Shown here in pieces: positions 41,685 to 51,068 of a DNA stretch of 64,000 nucleotides (position 1 is the stretch's first letter; each line of letters opens with the position of its first letter). The notes under the pieces are model-generated. The model worked only from the letters and a program-made list of their open reading frames with translations. It was not told the DNA's origin and did not search any database. Both the position numbers and the translations under genes were made by a program. Origin of the DNA: JBFJKD01 sp038106145 (GTDB lineage: Bacteria; Pseudomonadota; Gammaproteobacteria; Pseudomonadales; Porticoccaceae); NCBI GenBank assembly GCA_038106145.1, contig JAYODD010000002.1, positions 1 through 64,000 of the forward strand. Reading direction: 5' to 3'.

Positions 41685-42680
41685 TCAGGCGTTAACGTCC
41701 ACTACGACGCGTCCCTTGATTTTTCCGGCCAGAATTGCGCCGGCAATCTCGGGGACCCTGGCGAGAGGTTCGACCCGGTAAATTTTCTCCAGTAACTTCA
41801 GGTCGATAAGATCGGCGAGCGCATCCCACGCCCGCTGCCGACGGGCCAGGGGTGCCATGACGGAATCAATGCCGCGCAGGGTCACGCTGCGCAATATGAA
41901 GGGCATTACCGTGGCGGGTAAATTGGGGCTACCGGCCAGGCCGCAGGCAGTGACAATGCCGTCGTATTTGGTTTGTGCCAGCACGGAGGCGAGGGTAGTG
42001 TCACCAACCGCGTCGACCGCGGCGGCCCAGGTTTCTTTTTCCAGGGGACCCGGCGCGCGCGCTAATTGATCGCGGGGAATAATGTCAGTGGCGCCCAGTG
42101 ATTCCAGCAATGGGCGGGCGTCCTCCACGCGGCCGGTGCTGGCGGTCACCTGGTAGCCCAGTCTGGACAGCAGCATGATCGCCACCGTGCCCACGCCACC
42201 GGCGGCGCCGGTGACTATCACCGGGCCAGCGTCGGGTTTCACGCCGTGGTCCTGAATCGCGAGCACGCACAGCATGGAGGTATAACCAGCGGTGCCGATG
42301 GCCATGGCCTGTTCGAGGCTGAAGGCCTGGGGCACGCGCACCAGAAATTCCGATTTCACCAGTTGTTTCTGCGCGTAACCGCCCCAGTGCCGTTCGGACA
42401 GACCGTAGCCGTTAACCAGCACCCGGTCGCCGGGTTTGAATTCCCCATTGCGGGATTCGACCACGGTGCCCGCCAGATCGATACCGCCCACCATGGGAAA
42501 TTTCTGACAGATCGGCAGGGTGCCGGTCATGGCCAAACCGTCTTTGTAGTTGACGGTGGAATAGGCGACATCCACCAGCACGTCCTCGTCGGGCAGGTCG
42601 CTCAAGCTCAGTTGTTGCAATTGCGCGCTGATTTTCCCGTCGACTTTGTTGGCGACCAGCGCATTGAATGTATTTGACAT
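41685..42680 (-). CDS. YhdH/AcuI-type quinone oxidoreductase family (MDR)
   Basis: A 331-residue zinc-independent medium-chain reductase. The blocks TVNYKDGLAMTG, GIDLAGTV and the nucleotide motif VTGAAGGVGTVAI are those of YhdH/AcuI, which reduces acrylyl-CoA with NADPH. The three-carbon unit could come from aromatic side-chain or lower-pathway metabolism. The HpaC-like reductase gene lies 29 bases upstream on the same strand. Confidence 0.83.
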   Translation of the reverse strand: MSNTFNALVANKVDGKISAQLQQLSLSDLPDEDVLVDVAYSTVNYKDGLAMTGTLPICQKFPMVGGIDLAGTVVESRNGEFKPGDRVLVNGYGLSERHWGGYAQKQLVKSEFLVRVPQAFSLEQAMAIGTAGYTSMLCVLAIQDHGVKPDAGPVIVTGAAGGVGTVAIMLLSRLGYQVTASTGRVEDARPLLESLGATDIIPRDQLARAPGPLEKETWAAAVDAVGDTTLASVLAQTKYDGIVTACGLAGSPNLPATVMPFILRSVTLRGIDSVMAPLARRQRAWDALADLIDLKLLEKIYRVEPLARVPEIAGAILAGKIKGRVVVDVNA

Positions 42681-42709
42681 GGCAAAAGGCCTTGAATTAG
42701 AGGTGAGAA

Positions 42710-43192
42710 TTAATCGACCACAATTTGCGCGTAGCGTCCCTGGTAAAAGCCGAGGGGTTTGCGCTCTTTTTTATCGAACGCGACAACGCGGCCGACGATA
42801 ATCACGTGATCGCCGCCGTCGTAGCGCATTTCGGTTTTGCATTCAAAGCGCGTCATGTAATCGTCCAGCAACGGCACGTTGCCACTGCTTTTGCTGTAAT
42901 TGAGTTCACCGAATTTGTCGATTTCCTTGGTGGCGAACAGGGTCGATACATTTTCCTGTCCGCTGTGCAGCACGTGAATGGCGAACTCGGTGGCCTCGTT
43001 AAAGGCCTCAAAGCTGTTGGCGTTGCGGGCCACGCTCCACAGCACAAGCGGTGGGTCGAGGGATACCGAGGAAAAACTGTTCGCCGTCATACCCACGGGT
43101 TTGCCGTCCGGGTCGCAGGCGGTGACAACGGTTACTCCGGTGGGAAAACCGCCCAGGGCGGTGCGAAATTCACGTGGATCGATTGCGGCCAT
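42710..43192 (-). CDS. Flavin reductase (HpaC-like)
   Basis: A 160-residue FMN/FAD reductase-fold protein. FPTGVTVVTACDPDGKPVGMTANSFSS is the flavin-binding opening of HpaC-type reductases, and GDHVIIVGRVV near the end is also typical. It would supply reduced flavin to a two-component monooxygenase; the only candidate here is the HpaB-like gene at 6685. The frame is open from 43228, but the ATG at 43192 gives the usual family N-terminus. Confidence 0.82.
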   Translation of the reverse strand: MAAIDPREFRTALGGFPTGVTVVTACDPDGKPVGMTANSFSSVSLDPPLVLWSVARNANSFEAFNEATEFAIHVLHSGQENVSTLFATKEIDKFGELNYSKSSGNVPLLDDYMTRFECKTEMRYDGGDHVIIVGRVVAFDKKERKPLGFYQGRYAQIVVD

Positions 43193-43290
43193 AATGTGGT
43201 CAGACTCCCTCAAATGGTGGTACGGCAAGCGCCAGATAATACAGAGTTGGCCTCAATAAAGCGAACCGCTGGCCCAAGAAAACCGGTAGA

Positions 43291-43926
43291 TCAGGGGTTA
43301 GCCAGCACGGCGGGACGCTGCGCAACGCGCTTGTACCACGCTTGCAGATGCGGGCAATTATCTGGAATCGAGGTTTTGATCCACCCGGCAAAATCACAGG
43401 TTACCAGTGTCGTAATATCCGCCACCGAGTAAAAGTCACCGGCCACGTACTCATTGTCGGTCAGGCATTGGTCAAAATCTGCGAAGAAATTTTGCAGACG
43501 CGCCTTGCCGCGCTCCGCCAGTTGCGGAATTTGCGGGTAGCCGTGTGGCCCCACCACGGCGCGCTCCGCAAACCCCGGAGTGGTATTGCGAAAGGCTTCG
43601 GCGACAGCCATTAAGCCATTCATGGCGGCGAGGTGATCCCACATTTCCACGCAGGCTTTTTGTACCGGTGTTGAGCCCAGTAGCGGCGGGTTGGGATGGG
43701 TTTCCTCAAAATAGCGTTGAATACCGCGAATCTGGCTGATACAGGTGCCGTCGTCCAGTTCCAGCATGGGCACATCGCAGGCCGGATTTTTGGCGCGGTA
43801 CTCCGGTGTCAATTGCTGCCGTTGCATCAGGTCCACGGTGACCCGTGGAATCTCAATACCTTTCTCCGCGAGGAAAATATTAATGCGCCGGGGGTTGGGT
43901 GCTTTGGGAAAGTCATAGAGTTGCAT
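43291..43926 (-). CDS. Glutathione S-transferase family protein
   Basis: A 211-residue protein with a thioredoxin-like N-terminal domain (LYDFPKAPNPRRINIFLAEKG, and the cis-Pro in DVPMLELDDG). An all-helical C-terminal domain contains SVADITTLVTCDFA. GSTs in aromatic loci help in isomerisation or conjugation of reactive intermediates. This one may cooperate with the NahD isomerase, which itself depends on glutathione. The exact role is unknown. Confidence 0.83.
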   Translation of the reverse strand: MQLYDFPKAPNPRRINIFLAEKGIEIPRVTVDLMQRQQLTPEYRAKNPACDVPMLELDDGTCISQIRGIQRYFEETHPNPPLLGSTPVQKACVEMWDHLAAMNGLMAVAEAFRNTTPGFAERAVVGPHGYPQIPQLAERGKARLQNFFADFDQCLTDNEYVAGDFYSVADITTLVTCDFAGWIKTSIPDNCPHLQAWYKRVAQRPAVLANP

Positions 43927-44121
43927 GGCGGGACTCCAGGGGCTGGCTCATCAATGATGGCAGCGATATCGGGGACAACTAACCAAACAAACCATAGGGC
44001 GCAAGGTTGTTGACTGAAGATTCCACAATATAGCACAGTGGTAAAATTACGCTCCACGGGGCGGTTAAATACCGCTGTCAAATCCTCTACTATGGCGGTT
44101 GTGCAGGATCGGAACACCACC

Positions 44122-44943
44122 ATGTCGAAAGTGCGCTTCAGGGATTCGTTGACGGGCCTTCCAGGCGACATTTCCAGCCGGTTGCAACAGCGATACAGCC
44201 GCCAGTTATTGCTGCCCGGTTTCGGCTTTGACGGTCAGGAAAAATTGGGGGCGGCTACGGCGCTGGTGGTCGGCGCCGGTGGTCTGGGATGTGCCGCTAG
44301 CCAGTATCTGGTCGCGGCCGGGCTCGGGCGCCTGGTGCTGGTGGATTTCGATACCGTGGAGCTAAGCAATCTGCAGCGCCAGATACTGTTTACCGAGGCG
44401 GATATTGGCCACTCCAAGGCGCGCTCGGCGATCGCGCGGCTGCGGCAGTTAAACCCGCACTCTGATCTGTACGGGATTGAGCAGCGTCTGGATGACGCGG
44501 CCTTGCGGGAGCAGGTTGCCGCCGCCGCGGTGGTTCTCGATTGCAGTGACAATCTGGCCACCCGGGAACAATTAAACCGGCTGTGCTGGCAGGAAAAAAT
44601 TCCCCTGGTGTCGGGCGCGGTGATACGCATGGAGGGTCACTTGTCGGTATTTCCCATGACGGCTTCTGACCCCTGTTATCAATGCTTCAGTCATCGTTTT
44701 GGTGAACAGGAGCTGAGTTGCATGGAGGCGGGCGTGCTTGCTCCGGTAGTGGGCATCATCGGTAATTTGCAGGCGCTGGAGGCGATCAAAATTATTGCCG
44801 GGGTGGGCACCCCGGTAGCTGGCAAGGTGCTGTTGTTCGACGGTGCTGAGGGCGAGTGGCGTAACTTTACATTGCCCCGGTGGACTGAATGTCCGGTGTG
44901 CGGAGGTTCCGCGCAAGGGGATTTCGACGGGGATGCACCATGA
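44122..44943 (+). CDS. moeB: Molybdopterin-synthase adenylyltransferase (MoeB/ThiF)
   Basis: A 273-residue E1-like enzyme. The ATP motif GAGGLGC is at 51-57. The arginine finger region FDTVELSNLQRQ follows, and the zinc cysteines lie in CYQC and in CPVCGG at the end. It adenylates the C-terminal Gly of MoaD so that it can be sulphurated. The MoaD gene is in the large operon 9 kb downstream. The ATG of moeA overlaps its stop. The start at 44122 is a choice among several in-frame Met codons. Confidence 0.88.
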   Translation: MSKVRFRDSLTGLPGDISSRLQQRYSRQLLLPGFGFDGQEKLGAATALVVGAGGLGCAASQYLVAAGLGRLVLVDFDTVELSNLQRQILFTEADIGHSKARSAIARLRQLNPHSDLYGIEQRLDDAALREQVAAAAVVLDCSDNLATREQLNRLCWQEKIPLVSGAVIRMEGHLSVFPMTASDPCYQCFSHRFGEQELSCMEAGVLAPVVGIIGNLQALEAIKIIAGVGTPVAGKVLLFDGAEGEWRNFTLPRWTECPVCGGSAQGDFDGDAP

Positions 44944-46193
44944 GCGAGCTGTTGCCCCTGCAGCAGGCACGGGCGCGCATGTTGTCGGCGGTGCAGGCGG
45001 TTGCGGAGAGCGAAGTGGTTGCGCTACCGGATTTGCCGGGACGCATTCTGGCGGCGGACCTGGTGGCGTCCGACGCGGTACCGCCCAGCGATAATTCCGC
45101 GATGGACGGCTACGCGTTGCGCAGCACTGATCTGGCGGAGACAGCTGCGTTTCGGGTGGTGGGTCAGGCGCTCGCGGGGCAGCCGTTCACGGGGGTGCTT
45201 GCCCCGGGCGAATGCGTGTTGATTACCACCGGCGCCATCATCCCCGATGGTGCCGATACGGTGGTTGTCAAAGAACTGGCGCAAGTGGATGGCGTGGCGG
45301 GGGACGCAATTGAATTACCCACGGTGCGCTTTGCTGAACGCCTGTATCGGGAACAGCAAGCAGGACAGAATATTCGGCGAGCCGGGGAGGACATTGCGCC
45401 GGGCCAGAAACTGATCGCGGCGGGGCACCGCTGCGGCCCCATTGATCCAGGGCTGCTGGCGTCCGTGGGTCGGCGCGAGGCGCGGGTAAAACGTGTTTTA
45501 AAAGTCGCCCTGTGTGCCACCGGCAGCGAACTGATCACCCCGGGTGAGCCACTTGCACCGGGGCAGATTTACGAAAGTAACCGCTACTTTCTCACCGCCA
45601 TGTTGCAGCGACTGGGGGTGTGCGTGATTGATCTGGGGGTGGTGCCGGATCACCCACAATTGCTTCGCCAGGCCTTTGTGCGCGGTGCGGCGGAAGCGGA
45701 CGCGCTGATCGTTACCGGCGGCGCGTCGGTGGGCGAGGCGGATTATACCCGCGCTCTGTTGGCGGAACTCGGCGCCGTGGATTTCTGGAAAGTTGCGATC
45801 AAGCCGGGCAAGCCATTTCTGTTTGGCACCTTGCAACAGGCGGTGTTTTTCGGTTTGCCGGGCAACCCGGTGTCTGCGCTGGTTACCTTTCACCAGCTGG
45901 TGGTGCCCACATTGCAAAAAATGCAGGGTGCCACCGCCATCGCGCCGTTAATCCTGTCGGCGACAACCACGGTGGCGATGACTCCCAATCGTCTGCGTCT
46001 CGACCTGCAGCGGGGCTGGCTGCAAGCCGGAGAGAACGGATTGCCGGTGGTGACTCCGGATCCGCAGCAGGGATCCGGCGTGTTGAGCGCCATGAGCCGC
46101 AGTAACTGTTTTATTTTGCTGGAGCCGGGGGACCAGGTCGTCGCTGCGGGCACCATTGTATCCGTATTGCCTTTCGACGAGCTGCTGAAGTAA
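44940..46193 (+). CDS. moeA: Molybdopterin molybdotransferase MoeA
   Basis: A 417-residue MoeA. The blocks PPSDNSAMDGYAL, TTGAIIPDGAD and QNIRRAGEDI cover the N-terminal part. GGASVGEADY and FFGLPGNPVSAL mark the MogA-like domain. It inserts molybdate into adenylated molybdopterin. Its ATG overlaps the stop of moeB (ATGA), so the two are translationally coupled. Confidence 0.92.
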   Translation: MSELLPLQQARARMLSAVQAVAESEVVALPDLPGRILAADLVASDAVPPSDNSAMDGYALRSTDLAETAAFRVVGQALAGQPFTGVLAPGECVLITTGAIIPDGADTVVVKELAQVDGVAGDAIELPTVRFAERLYREQQAGQNIRRAGEDIAPGQKLIAAGHRCGPIDPGLLASVGRREARVKRVLKVALCATGSELITPGEPLAPGQIYESNRYFLTAMLQRLGVCVIDLGVVPDHPQLLRQAFVRGAAEADALIVTGGASVGEADYTRALLAELGAVDFWKVAIKPGKPFLFGTLQQAVFFGLPGNPVSALVTFHQLVVPTLQKMQGATAIAPLILSATTTVAMTPNRLRLDLQRGWLQAGENGLPVVTPDPQQGSGVLSAMSRSNCFILLEPGDQVVAAGTIVSVLPFDELLK

Positions 46194-46263
46194 TGCCGTT
46201 GCCACGGCAGATTTGTTACCGGGTGGGGCGGGTCGCAATGCACCATGGCGCGGGCGACGAAGG

Positions 46264-46635
46264 GTGACCACGTTCGACTACGAGCACCGCGTGCCACAAC
46301 GGGTGGATTACGTTAATGGTTGTTATCGGTTGCATTGCATCAAACAGCTGCGGGTTCAGGAACGCGAGATTTTGTACTGTCTGGGCGACGCCGAGCTGGA
46401 TAATTCCTGTTGCGGATTAATCGGCGTGAGTTACGCGCTGGTGATCGGTGAAATTGTCACGCACGGGGTGCGCACAACCCCGGATGGCAATACTGTCTCG
46501 CTGCTACGTCAAATACAGGATCCACAGTTCGAGCGCACAATACGCGCGGCGTTACTCGAACGGGAAAATATATCAGACGTTAATTTTTATATACCGATTA
46601 CCGACTCTGGCCACTGTGGCCAGAGTTCCGTTTAG
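46264..46635 (+). CDS. Conserved hypothetical protein after moeA
   Basis: About 123 residues from a GTG at 46264 (the frame is open from 46213), rich in Cys, with CCGLIGVSYALVIGEI in the middle. No family is recognised. It follows moeA by 70 bases on the same strand and may be cotranscribed. A perfect 11-bp palindromic hairpin forms the last codons, so the 3' end of the gene doubles as a possible terminator. Confidence 0.5.
   Translation: MTTFDYEHRVPQRVDYVNGCYRLHCIKQLRVQEREILYCLGDAELDNSCCGLIGVSYALVIGEIVTHGVRTTPDGNTVSLLRQIQDPQFERTIRAALLERENISDVNFYIPITDSGHCGQSSV
46605..46627 (+). terminator. Perfect 11-bp hairpin at the 3' end of the moeA-linked gene
   Basis: ACTCTGGCCAC and GTGGCCAGAGT pair around a single base, ending five bases before the stop codon of the gene and between two convergent genes. 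The T tract after it is weak. Confidence 0.5.
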
Positions 46636-46651
46636 GTTCCAGTGAATATGC

Positions 46652-47419
46652 TTAACGGGGCTGCATCCGAATACCGCCATCCATGCGTATGCACTCGCCG
46701 TTGATATAGGAGTTTTCCACAATGCTCGCGGCCAGATGGGCGATTTCCGCGGGCTTTCCCAGGCGTTTTGGATACAGCACACTCTGCGCCAGGGATTCCC
46801 TGACATTTTCCGGCAGGGCGCCGAGCAGTGGCGTTTCGATCAGTCCGGGAGCGATAGTGTTGACGCGAATGCCGTAGTCGGCAAGGTCCCTGGCGATGGG
46901 TAGTGTCATACTGGTAATGCCACCCTTACTGGCGCTGTAGGCGGCCTGGCCGATCTGGCCTTCGTAGGCCGCTACCGAGGCTATATTGATAATTACGCCG
47001 CGCTCCTGCCCTTCCATCAGTTCGTTTTTTGCCATCTGCTCGGCGGCGAGACGCAGCACGTTGAACGAACCCACTAAATTGATTTGAATAACTTTGTTGA
47101 ACTCGGCGAGGGGAAATGGGCCTTTCTTGCCGTAGGTTTTGATGGCGTTGCCAATACCAGCGCAGTTGACGCAAATATGTATGGCGCCAAAAGTTGCCAT
47201 GGTTTTGTCGATAGCCTGTTGTACGGATGCTTCATCGGTGACATCGACCTTGCAGAAAATAACCGCATTTCCCAGCGCCGCGGCGATTTCCGCGCCAGCG
47301 GTTTCGTTTAAATCGAAAATCGCTACCTTGCCCCCTTCCGCGACAAATTTTTCGACCGTGCCTCTGCCCAGGCCGGAGGCGCCGCCGGTAACAATAGCCA
47401 CACTATTTTTTAACTGCAT
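46652..47419 (-). CDS. Short-chain dehydrogenase (3-hydroxyacyl-CoA dehydrogenase-like)
   Basis: A 255-residue SDR with GGASGLG near the N-terminus, YSASKGG as the catalytic block and the insert AIKTYGKKGPFPLAEF seen in type II 3-hydroxyacyl-CoA dehydrogenases (HSD10-like). It lies downstream of an acyl-CoA dehydrogenase gene on the same strand, which supports a beta-oxidation-type role. The ATG at 47419 follows AGGAGA. Confidence 0.82.
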   Translation of the reverse strand: MQLKNSVAIVTGGASGLGRGTVEKFVAEGGKVAIFDLNETAGAEIAAALGNAVIFCKVDVTDEASVQQAIDKTMATFGAIHICVNCAGIGNAIKTYGKKGPFPLAEFNKVIQINLVGSFNVLRLAAEQMAKNELMEGQERGVIINIASVAAYEGQIGQAAYSASKGGITSMTLPIARDLADYGIRVNTIAPGLIETPLLGALPENVRESLAQSVLYPKRLGKPAEIAHLAASIVENSYINGECIRMDGGIRMQPR

Positions 47420-47512
47420 TTTGATCTCCTGGTGGTAAATAAAAAGCTGGTCAGTCAACAGGTCTGTGGCGACATGCCCAGGTTGTGGACTGGTTTGTTG
47501 CGGTGTGCGCCG

Positions 47513-48664
47513 CTAGCGTCCCTGATTAAAAATCGAGCGTGCGATTATTTCGCGCATGATTTCCGAGCTGCCGGCGTAGATGCGGGAAATGCGCGCGTTG
47601 GTGTACATGCGACAAATTTCATACTCTTCCATGTATCCCGCTCCGCCGTGCAATTGCACCCCTTCGTCGGTCATGCGTCCTTCCAACTCGCTATTGTACA
47701 GCTTTGCCGTGGCGGCCATGTCGGCGGTAAGTTCTCCCTGGTTGTGCATTTCCACACATTTGTCCAGATAGGTTTGCGCGATATCGATCTCCGCGCGCAG
47801 CGTCGCCAGTTTAAAACGGGTATTCTGAAAATCGGCGATGGTTTGCCCAAACGCCTTGCGCTGCTGGACAAAATCCCGGGTGATATCGAAGGCGCGTTGA
47901 CAGTTTGCGATATAGCCGGTGGCTCCAATCAACCGCTCTTCCGCCAGACCCTGCATCAAGTAATGCAGTCCCTTGTGAGGGTCGCCCAGAACATTTGCTT
48001 TCGGAATTTTGACCTCGTTAAAAAATAGCTCGGCGGTGTCCTGGGCTTTTAAGCCCATTTTTTTGAGGTTGCGACCCCGCTCAAAACCTTGCATGCCGCG
48101 CTCCACCAGAAAGAGTCCGATATGGCGGGGGTTGTCCGGGTTGGTTTTGGCGGCAACGATCACCAGATCGCCATTGATGCCGTTGGATATATAGGTTTTC
48201 GAGCCGCTCAGAATCCAGTGACCCCGCTGCTCGTGGGCGCGGGTTTTGATACCGGCGAGATCGCTGCCCACGTCCGGCTCGGTCATGGCGATGGCGAGAA
48301 TGCATTCACCGGAAGCGCAGCGGGGAATAAAGCGCGCTTTTTGCTCGTCGTTGCCAAAATGTTGCAGGTAGGGCGCCACCAGTCGACTGTGCAGGGTGTG
48401 AAAGAAACCCGGTTCGCCGTAGGTGGCGTCCTCCTCAATCATGATTTGCTGATAGCGAAAATCTGCGATCCCCAGGCCGCCGTAGGCTTCGTCGGCCCAG
48501 GTCAGCAAATATCCCTGTGCGCCCATTTTGGCAAACATCTCGCGGGGTACGATGCCCTGGTCCCGCCATGCTTCCCGATGCGGCACCACTTCCTGCTGCA
48601 AAAATTTGCGGTAGGCATCGCGGAACATGGTTTGTTCTGCGCTAAACAGTTTTTCCCGTTGCAT
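47513..48664 (-). CDS. Acyl-CoA dehydrogenase
   Basis: A 383-residue flavoprotein. The blocks AMTEPDVGSDL and GSKTYISNG form the FAD and substrate site, and the catalytic Glu is expected in RIYAGSSEIMREII near the C-terminus. QLHGGAGYMEEY is also typical. With the downstream SDR it could carry out two steps of beta-oxidation of a fatty or ring-derived acyl-CoA. Electrons would pass to ETF. Confidence 0.88.
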   Translation of the reverse strand: MQREKLFSAEQTMFRDAYRKFLQQEVVPHREAWRDQGIVPREMFAKMGAQGYLLTWADEAYGGLGIADFRYQQIMIEEDATYGEPGFFHTLHSRLVAPYLQHFGNDEQKARFIPRCASGECILAIAMTEPDVGSDLAGIKTRAHEQRGHWILSGSKTYISNGINGDLVIVAAKTNPDNPRHIGLFLVERGMQGFERGRNLKKMGLKAQDTAELFFNEVKIPKANVLGDPHKGLHYLMQGLAEERLIGATGYIANCQRAFDITRDFVQQRKAFGQTIADFQNTRFKLATLRAEIDIAQTYLDKCVEMHNQGELTADMAATAKLYNSELEGRMTDEGVQLHGGAGYMEEYEICRMYTNARISRIYAGSSEIMREIIARSIFNQGR

Positions 48665-48937
48665 GCTGTGGTTCCGGCGCGGATTGGTGGGGTAGGTTTA
48701 ATCTACGTCCATGCAGAGGGTGATGCAATACGTGGTGTAACTATTTTGGACCAGTGGGTTCTGCCGTTAAGCGGCGGTGGCGGAAAATCACTGGCATCAC
48801 ACCGGTTTACAGTGTGAACGCTTAGCCACGCATGGGTTGCTGTTGTACCATGTAGTACGGTGCCGCTCCATGGCGAATTTCGCAAACGGCTCGGTGCAGC
48901 CGATCAAACTAACTCGATAGATACGCAGTGGAATACG

Positions 48938-49972
48938 ATGAACGCACGCGCGGTAATGTTGATCAATTTAGGCTCCCCCGACGCACCTGAAACGGGAGCG
49001 GTGCGGCGCTATCTCAATCAGTTTCTTATGGACCCTCAGGTGATACAGCTACCCTGGATCCTGCGGCGCCTGATTGTCAGTCTGCTGGTACTCCCGCGGC
49101 GACCCAGGCACTCAGCGGCCGCCTACCGCAGTATCTGGTGGGACAGTGGCTCGCCGTTGGTGGTGCTATCGCAGCGGGTGGAACAAGCGCTACAGCAGAA
49201 ATTGAATGTGCCCGTGGTGATGGCGATGCGCTATGGCAGCCCGAGTATTGAGCGGCAGTTGTCGCAATTGGCGAAAAATGACGCCATTCGCGAATTGCTG
49301 GTGTTGCCAATGTATCCCCACCACGCCGACAGTACCGTGCTGACATCTATACTTGAGGTCAAGCGTGTTATTCGGGTACATCAATTACCTTTGACGCTAA
49401 CGGTTGTGCCACCGTTCTACGCGCAACCCGATTATATCGACGCGCTGGTTAACAGCGCTCGAGCCTGTCTGGCGCAGGACTACGACCACCTGCTGTTCAG
49501 TTATCACGGGCTGCCGGAATCCCACTTGCGCAGCGCGGATACCGGCGGCGCTCACTGTCTGGCGCGGGCGGACTGTTGCGCTACCCCTGCGCCGGCCCAC
49601 GCCACCTGTTACCGCCATCAGGTTTTCGCAACCACATGTCTGTTTACGCAACGGGCGAATATTTCGGCCGATCGTTATTCCGTGGCATTTCAGTCGCGGC
49701 TCGGTCGTGCGCGGTGGCTGGAGCCGAGCACCGACAATGTATTGCGCGAACTGGCGCAGCGGGGCGTGAAACGTCTGGCGGTAATCTGTCCGGCTTTTGT
49801 TACCGACTGCCTGGAGACTCTGGAAGAAATTGGTTTGCGCGGCAGGGAAATTTTCATCGAAGCCGGCGGCGAATCCCTCGAATTGATTCCCTGCCTTAAC
49901 GATCAACCGGACTGGTTAGCAACGCTTGCCGACTGGTGCCAACGGGAGTATCCGGCACTTTCACCGCAATGA
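48938..49972 (+). CDS. hemH: Ferrochelatase
   Basis: A 344-residue ferrochelatase. The opening MLINLGSPDAPETGAVRRYL, the catalytic His in SYHGLPESH, and a later FQSRLGRARWLEP and CPAFVTDCLETLEE are all diagnostic. It inserts Fe(II) into protoporphyrin IX as the last step of haem synthesis. The cysteines DCCATPAPAHATC may be part of a metal cluster seen in some homologues. The ATG at 48938 is chosen over an open frame starting at 48860. The next gene overlaps its stop. Confidence 0.92.
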   Translation: MNARAVMLINLGSPDAPETGAVRRYLNQFLMDPQVIQLPWILRRLIVSLLVLPRRPRHSAAAYRSIWWDSGSPLVVLSQRVEQALQQKLNVPVVMAMRYGSPSIERQLSQLAKNDAIRELLVLPMYPHHADSTVLTSILEVKRVIRVHQLPLTLTVVPPFYAQPDYIDALVNSARACLAQDYDHLLFSYHGLPESHLRSADTGGAHCLARADCCATPAPAHATCYRHQVFATTCLFTQRANISADRYSVAFQSRLGRARWLEPSTDNVLRELAQRGVKRLAVICPAFVTDCLETLEEIGLRGREIFIEAGGESLELIPCLNDQPDWLATLADWCQREYPALSPQ

Positions 49973-50448
49973 ATATATTTGTACTCGATCGCAACATCAG
50001 AAAATGTGCCCGTTACCACTGCGACCAGCATGTAGTGAAAATGACCCTCGAAAGCGTGCAGATACTGTGCACGGTGTTGAATGAGCGGGGAATAAGTACA
50101 GCGTACAAATCCACCCATACGCAACATCCCTGCGTACTCTGGGCCGCCGCGTCGCCGGACAATTTTTTGTGGCTGCGGGAGCTGGCCATTGAATTAAATC
50201 GGGAGTACCGCTATCGCTACGGCAAGACCAGTGACCACGGCGCCATTGCGGCGCTCCCGGATAATGTTCAGGGCAATTGGTCGCCCGGTGGTTTGACGGA
50301 ATTCGTACAGGTGATGCCCGAGCAGTACCGCTATCAAAATAATCCGGTGCGCGCTTACCGCGCATTTTATCGCGGGCAAAAAGCGCAGTTTGCGCGCTGG
50401 ACAAAACGCCCGCCGCCGCCATGGATGGTTTCGGCATTGACCGGCTAG
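49969..50448 (+). CDS. Conserved hypothetical protein (phage/bacterial family)
   Basis: A 159-residue protein with a strongly patterned N-terminus: CARYHCDQHVVKM, LESVQILCTVLNE, HPCVLWAAASPDNFLWL and ELNREYRYRYGK. I recall homologues in bacteria and phages, some labelled pyrimidine-dimer glycosylase-like, but I cannot confirm that. Its ATG overlaps the stop of hemH (ATGA), so translation is coupled. It is convergent with mobA, with a 4-base overlap of the ends. Confidence 0.6.
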   Translation: MNIFVLDRNIRKCARYHCDQHVVKMTLESVQILCTVLNERGISTAYKSTHTQHPCVLWAAASPDNFLWLRELAIELNREYRYRYGKTSDHGAIAALPDNVQGNWSPGGLTEFVQVMPEQYRYQNNPVRAYRAFYRGQKAQFARWTKRPPPPWMVSALTG

Positions 50449-51029
50449 TCGTAGCCGGCCAGACTGGCCTGAATCCGGCGCCACTGTTCCGGCGTATTGA
50501 TATTCACAAAAGCACCGTCATCCAGCGGTGGCATCAGACTGCCCGGATCAATGGTGATCGCACCCAGCGCGCGCAGGCAGGCGGCAACGGAGTGATCGGC
50601 ATCCGGTTGCGCGAGAGTGCGGCGCAGATAGTCCGCGGTGGTGGCGTTTAGCGGGATCAGCAGAGGGAAAAAATAGTTCACATAGTGGCGCGGCCCGGTA
50701 ACCTCGCCCAGCGCCGCCAACGCCGCCAGGGCGCGGGGTTCCAGTAACGGCATATCCACCGGCACGATTAGCGCCACGCTATCTGGATAGTGTTCCGCGA
50801 GGGTGTGCAGCGCGCCCAGCGGGCCGTGATCGGCAATGGTGTCGGGCAACGATTGGGGCCCCGGACCGCATACCAGTCTGTGTTCGATGCCGGCGAGTTT
50901 CAGCTTGCGTTGCATCCATTCCAGCAGGGTGCCCTCGGCCACCGGCAGCGTCGCCTTATCGCTACCCATGCGCCGGGACTTGCCCCCCGCCAGTATCGCG
51001 CCAATCAGTTTGTTATCAGTACGCGACAT
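50445..51029 (-). CDS. mobA: Molybdenum cofactor guanylyltransferase MobA
   Basis: A 194-residue nucleotidyltransferase. ILAGGKSRRMGSDKATL is the GTP-binding opening and VPVDMPLL carries the metal-binding Asp. It attaches GMP to molybdopterin to form the dinucleotide cofactor used by the DMSO-reductase family. It is the last gene of the minus-strand moa-mod-mob operon. The start at 51029 is the likely one; an upstream Met at 51053 is possible. Confidence 0.87.
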   Translation of the reverse strand: MSRTDNKLIGAILAGGKSRRMGSDKATLPVAEGTLLEWMQRKLKLAGIEHRLVCGPGPQSLPDTIADHGPLGALHTLAEHYPDSVALIVPVDMPLLEPRALAALAALGEVTGPRHYVNYFFPLLIPLNATTADYLRRTLAQPDADHSVAACLRALGAITIDPGSLMPPLDDGAFVNINTPEQWRRIQASLAGYD

Positions 51030-51068
51030 GGCAATCACCGACATTGCTGGCAATGTTGCTGGTAGTGA

